This document shows, piece by piece, positions 6,480 through 8,099 of a stretch of DNA of 8,099 nt (its first letter is position 1; each line of letters opens with the position of its first letter). The notes under the pieces were generated by a model. That model saw nothing but the letters and a program-made list of their open reading frames with translations, made no database searches and was not told the origin of the DNA. Origin of the DNA: Eubacterium sp. (lineage in GTDB: Bacteria > Bacillota > Clostridia > Lachnospirales > Lachnospiraceae); the NCBI GenBank assembly GCA_003486385.1, contig DNFT01000019.1, positions 1 through 8,099 on the forward strand, written 5' to 3'. A program made the translations under genes and the position numbers.

Positions 6480-6500
6480 TACAAAAAACGTACTTTTGTA
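6480..6500. promoter_or_regulatory. Short palindrome in the DegV leader
   Basis: TACAAAA (6480-6486) and TTTTGTA (6494-6500) are perfect reverse complements around a seven-base centre. The repeat sits just downstream of the candidate promoters and 36 bases before the start codon, a sensible place for an operator or a small RNA hairpin. No regulator can be named. Confidence 0.35.
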
Positions 6501-6536
6501 ACATACAGAAATACAACATAGATTATGGAGGAACTT

Positions 6537-7412
6537 ATGAGCTACTATATTTTTGCGGATGTTTCGATTGATATTGATAAAGATTATGCAGCTGAGCATG
6601 ATATTCATTATGTGCCGATGGAGTATGTATTGGGAGAAGATACATTTCACTGTGAGGCACCTGAGAGCGATTCCATGATGCATGAATATTACGAAAAGCT
6701 TAGAAATAAGATTGCAACACATACAAGCCAGATTACACCTAATCATTATATAGAAGTTTTCGAGGAATATGTCAAGGAAGGAAAGGAGATAGTATACCTT
6801 TCACTTTCAAGCGGACTAAGCAATACATACGAATCAGCACTTATGGCGGTAAAGATGCTTGAAGAGGATTATGATGAAGTTAAGATTGAGGTGGTTGATT
6901 CATTAGGAGCCACAGGCGGGATGGGAGTAATGGTTGAACTTGCGGTGAACAATCGTGAAGCAGGCATGAATTATAAGGAGAATGCACAGTGGCTTAGAGA
7001 GCATGCGGATAATATCAATTACTGGTTTAAGGTTGAAGACCTTATGTACCTTAAGAGGGGTGGAAGAGTATCCGCGGCTACGGCTATCATGGGAACAGCA
7101 CTCAATATCAAGCCTATTCTTACAATAGACAAGAATGGAAAGCTTCAGACTATTGATAAGAAGCGTGGGAATAAGCTTGCACTTAAGGCAATGGTTGAAC
7201 GGTTCAATGCGAATTATGATCCGTCTGTGCTAAAGACGGTATATCTTAGCTGTGCAGATTGTACGGAGGATGCGGACATGCTTAAGGCATTGATTGAGGA
7301 GTGCAGACCTGAGGCAGAGGTTAAGATTACCATGCTCAGTCCGATTATAGGTGCACATACGGGTCCGGATATGCTTTCTCTGATTTACTATGGTGGAACC
7401 AGAGAATTTTAG
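6537..7412 (+). CDS. DegV-family fatty-acid-binding protein (FakB-like)
   Basis: The 291-residue cytoplasmic protein covers the whole DegV fold. Family marks are the N-terminal YYIFADVSID strand, TSQITP at 63-68, SSGLSNTY at 91-98, VVDS at 119-122, LKRGGRVSA at 172-180, ALNIKPIL at 188-195 and IIGAHTGP at 270-277. DegV/FakB proteins bind one fatty acid deep in the fold and present it to the kinase FakA, giving acyl-phosphate for phospholipid synthesis. No fakA-like gene is next to it, which is usual because several DegV paralogues share one kinase. Ligand and partner are inferred. ATG 6537 is chosen because GGAGG (6527-6531) ends five bases before it. The upstream in-frame ATG 6525 overlaps that ribosome site and would add only MEEL. 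The usual DS(K/M)xAS segment reads DSLGATGGMG here, a mild departure. Confidence 0.93.
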   Translation: MSYYIFADVSIDIDKDYAAEHDIHYVPMEYVLGEDTFHCEAPESDSMMHEYYEKLRNKIATHTSQITPNHYIEVFEEYVKEGKEIVYLSLSSGLSNTYESALMAVKMLEEDYDEVKIEVVDSLGATGGMGVMVELAVNNREAGMNYKENAQWLREHADNINYWFKVEDLMYLKRGGRVSAATAIMGTALNIKPILTIDKNGKLQTIDKKRGNKLALKAMVERFNANYDPSVLKTVYLSCADCTEDADMLKALIEECRPEAEVKITMLSPIIGAHTGPDMLSLIYYGGTREF

Positions 7413-7548
7413 ACTTGAAAATTGTGGTATAAAATGTCAATCTTGTCCATATATTATTAATAAGATAATTGAAAAATTCAGTTTATGAATTATGTATGCT
7501 GTGTAAATTGGGTTTAACAATTAGTTATATATGGATAGGAGGAAAATT

Positions 7549-7788
7549 ATGGCAAGAGGACCAAGAAAGAGCCTTGATGATAAAATCAGGGAGAAAAGTG
7601 AAGTGATAGAAGCTCTGAAGGTCAGAATTAAAACTGAACAGATGGAACTTGAAGAGCTTATTAAGGAAAAGCAGGATAAAGAAATAGCTGAGATAGGAAA
7701 TCTGCTTCGCGACAGCAGCCTTACTACTGATGACGCAAGGAAGATTATTGAAGCGTATATTTCTAAAGAAAATAAGCAGACAGCTTGA
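7549..7788 (+). CDS. Small charged coiled-coil protein of unknown function
   Basis: The 79-residue product begins with a basic tail (MARGPRKSLDDK) and continues as a long Glu/Lys-rich helix (about residues 10-52, with heptad-like Ile, Val and Leu spacing). It ends in a short second helical unit (TTDDARKIIEAYI, about 61-73). The layout, a coiled coil of about 40 residues followed by 'EIxxLLRDSSLT..DARKII', resembles the DUF4315-type small proteins of integrative elements and similar chromosomal proteins, but I cannot assign a family firmly. The RG-P-RK tail could touch nucleic acid; it is not a canonical AT hook. The start is well supported: AGGAGG at 7537-7542 lies six bases before ATG 7549, and the upstream ATG 7531 overlaps that site. 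A long terminator follows, so it is probably monocistronic or the end of the DegV transcript. Confidence 0.75.
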   Translation: MARGPRKSLDDKIREKSEVIEALKVRIKTEQMELEELIKEKQDKEIAEIGNLLRDSSLTTDDARKIIEAYISKENKQTA

Positions 7789-7821
7789 TGCTTCGTTAAT
7801 ATGTTTTAATATGGTAAGCGC

Positions 7822-7886
7822 AAAAGCGCTGCCTGTATTATATGAGCCTTGTGTTAGTGGTGAGTATAATAAGGCAGTGCTTTTTT
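7822..7886 (+). terminator. Long intrinsic terminator after the small coiled-coil gene
   Basis: Bases 7822-7834 pair with 7872-7884 (13 bp, one G-U). Inside, TATTATA pairs with TATAATA after a one-base bulge, giving a stem of about 20 bp with a loop of about 22 bases. Six T (7881-7886) follow the GC-rich part. Confidence 0.85.
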
Positions 7887-7888
7887 AA

Positions 7889-7917
7889 TTGACTTTCGGT
7901 AATGCCATGGGTAAAAT
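7889..7917 (+). promoter_or_regulatory. Promoter of the right-end RNA or of a gene beyond the window
   Basis: TTGACT at 7889-7894, a 17-base spacer and TAAAAT at 7912-7917 make a SigA-type promoter with one mismatch in each box. It starts right after the preceding terminator. Transcription from about 7924 would include the bipartite element and the attenuator-like structure. Confidence 0.65.
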
Positions 7918-7964
7918 TACAATATATGAAATAAAAATGATATTTGTAATATGATGATGTTGGG

Positions 7965-8007
7965 GTCAAAACATGTGCTGTAAACTTAGCGTGTATAACG
8001 TATTATA
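7965..8007 (+). repeat. Bipartite repeat element, copy B
   Basis: GTCAAAACAT (7965-7974), 16 bases, then GTGTATAACGTATTATA (7991-8007) repeats copy A in reverse orientation with identical spacing. It lies about 50 to 65 bases downstream of the start predicted from the 7889-7917 promoter and directly before the attenuator-like hairpins. It could therefore be transcribed leader, an operator, or a separate promoter for the short RNA that follows. Confidence 0.6.
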
Positions 8008-8071
8008 TTTATGCATATCACGACTTTTGGTAGAAGCTTAGATGTTCTTAGAACTCTGCTTAATACCTAGC

Positions 8072-8097
8072 CAAAAGCAGCACGGATGCTGCTTTTG
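8072..8097 (+). terminator. Intrinsic terminator at the right end
   Basis: A perfect 11-bp stem, 8072-8082 with 8087-8097, closes over CGGA and ends in four T on the + strand. The left arm begins with AAAA, so the hairpin could also work on the other strand for a convergent transcript from beyond the window. Confidence 0.75.
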
Positions 8098-8099
8098 AA

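Larger units (their letters stand above)
7924..8097 (+). ncRNA. Candidate small RNA or attenuating leader
   Basis: The 311 bases after the last gene hold no convincing coding region. From a promoter at 7889-7917 a transcript of about 174 bases would end at the terminator 8072-8097. CTTTTGG (8024-8030) can pair with CCAAAAG (8071-8077), whose bases form the left arm of the terminator, so two exclusive folds exist. AAGC (8034-8037) with GCTT (8058-8061) and GTTC (8044-8047) with GAAC (8051-8054) fit inside the alternative fold. This is the layout of a riboswitch or other attenuator, or of a free small RNA. It matches no class I recognise. Confidence 0.45.

Noticed and set aside
7415..7497. Promoter-like boxes before the small coiled-coil gene (TTGAAA/TATAAA, TTGTCC/GATAAT, TTGAAA/TATGTA)
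   Set aside because: Each pair has poor spacing or a poor box. One may be real, but none can be preferred from sequence, so transcription from the DegV unit remains possible.
7991..8020. Resemblance of the ATAA...TTAT box to a Xer dif site
   Set aside because: The arm spacing is four bases rather than six and the flanking XerC/XerD arm sequence does not match; no recombinase gene is present.

Overview
The window looks like chromosomal DNA from a low-to-mid-GC anaerobic Firmicute, most likely a gut Lachnospiraceae (Roseburia/Agathobacter/Coprococcus-like). This is inferred from strong AGGAGG-type ribosome sites, AT-rich spacers with good SigA-type promoters, and the gene set: a manganese riboswitch with a CaCA exchanger, flotillin, a cytoplasmic GH43, and a DegV protein. 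No genus marker is present. Every gene reads on the + strand. I see no phage, transposase, CRISPR, tRNA or rRNA.

Layout. 1-79 holds a bipartite sequence element and the ribosome site of the first gene. 80-1032 is a conserved cysteine-rich protein, probably a U32-like TIM barrel, broken by one -1 frameshift near base 286. 1074-1278 is a complete regulatory leader: promoter, yybP-ykoY (Mn2+) aptamer and an overlapping intrinsic terminator. 1279-2205 is the CaCA-family cation exchanger it controls. 2206-2380 is a hairpin-rich spacer with three separate stems. 2501-3016 encodes a small helical protein resembling the DIP1984/septicolysin family. 3017-3385 has no convincing gene but contains a folded stretch, a very strong terminator and a near-consensus promoter. 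3386-4822 is flotillin. 4826-4892 is a REP/MITE-like palindrome that fills almost the whole gap to a GH43 glycosidase (4907-6352). 6353-6536 holds a promoter and a short palindrome before a DegV-family fatty-acid-binding protein (6537-7412). 7549-7788 encodes a 79-residue charged coiled-coil protein, followed by a long terminator hairpin. 7889-8099 has no gene but carries a good promoter, a second copy of the bipartite element and a terminator that can be read as part of an attenuator.

The genes do not form one pathway. They are mostly single-gene units for housekeeping or physiology: metal efflux, membrane microdomain scaffold, intracellular oligosaccharide breakdown and exogenous fatty acid use. 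The best regulatory story is the Mn2+ riboswitch controlling the exchanger. The least explained signal is the bipartite element: 17 + 10 bases identical across an identical 16-base gap, in opposite orientations at bases 1-43 and 7965-8007. The copy near the right end lies inside a probable small RNA or leader that has mutually exclusive helices.
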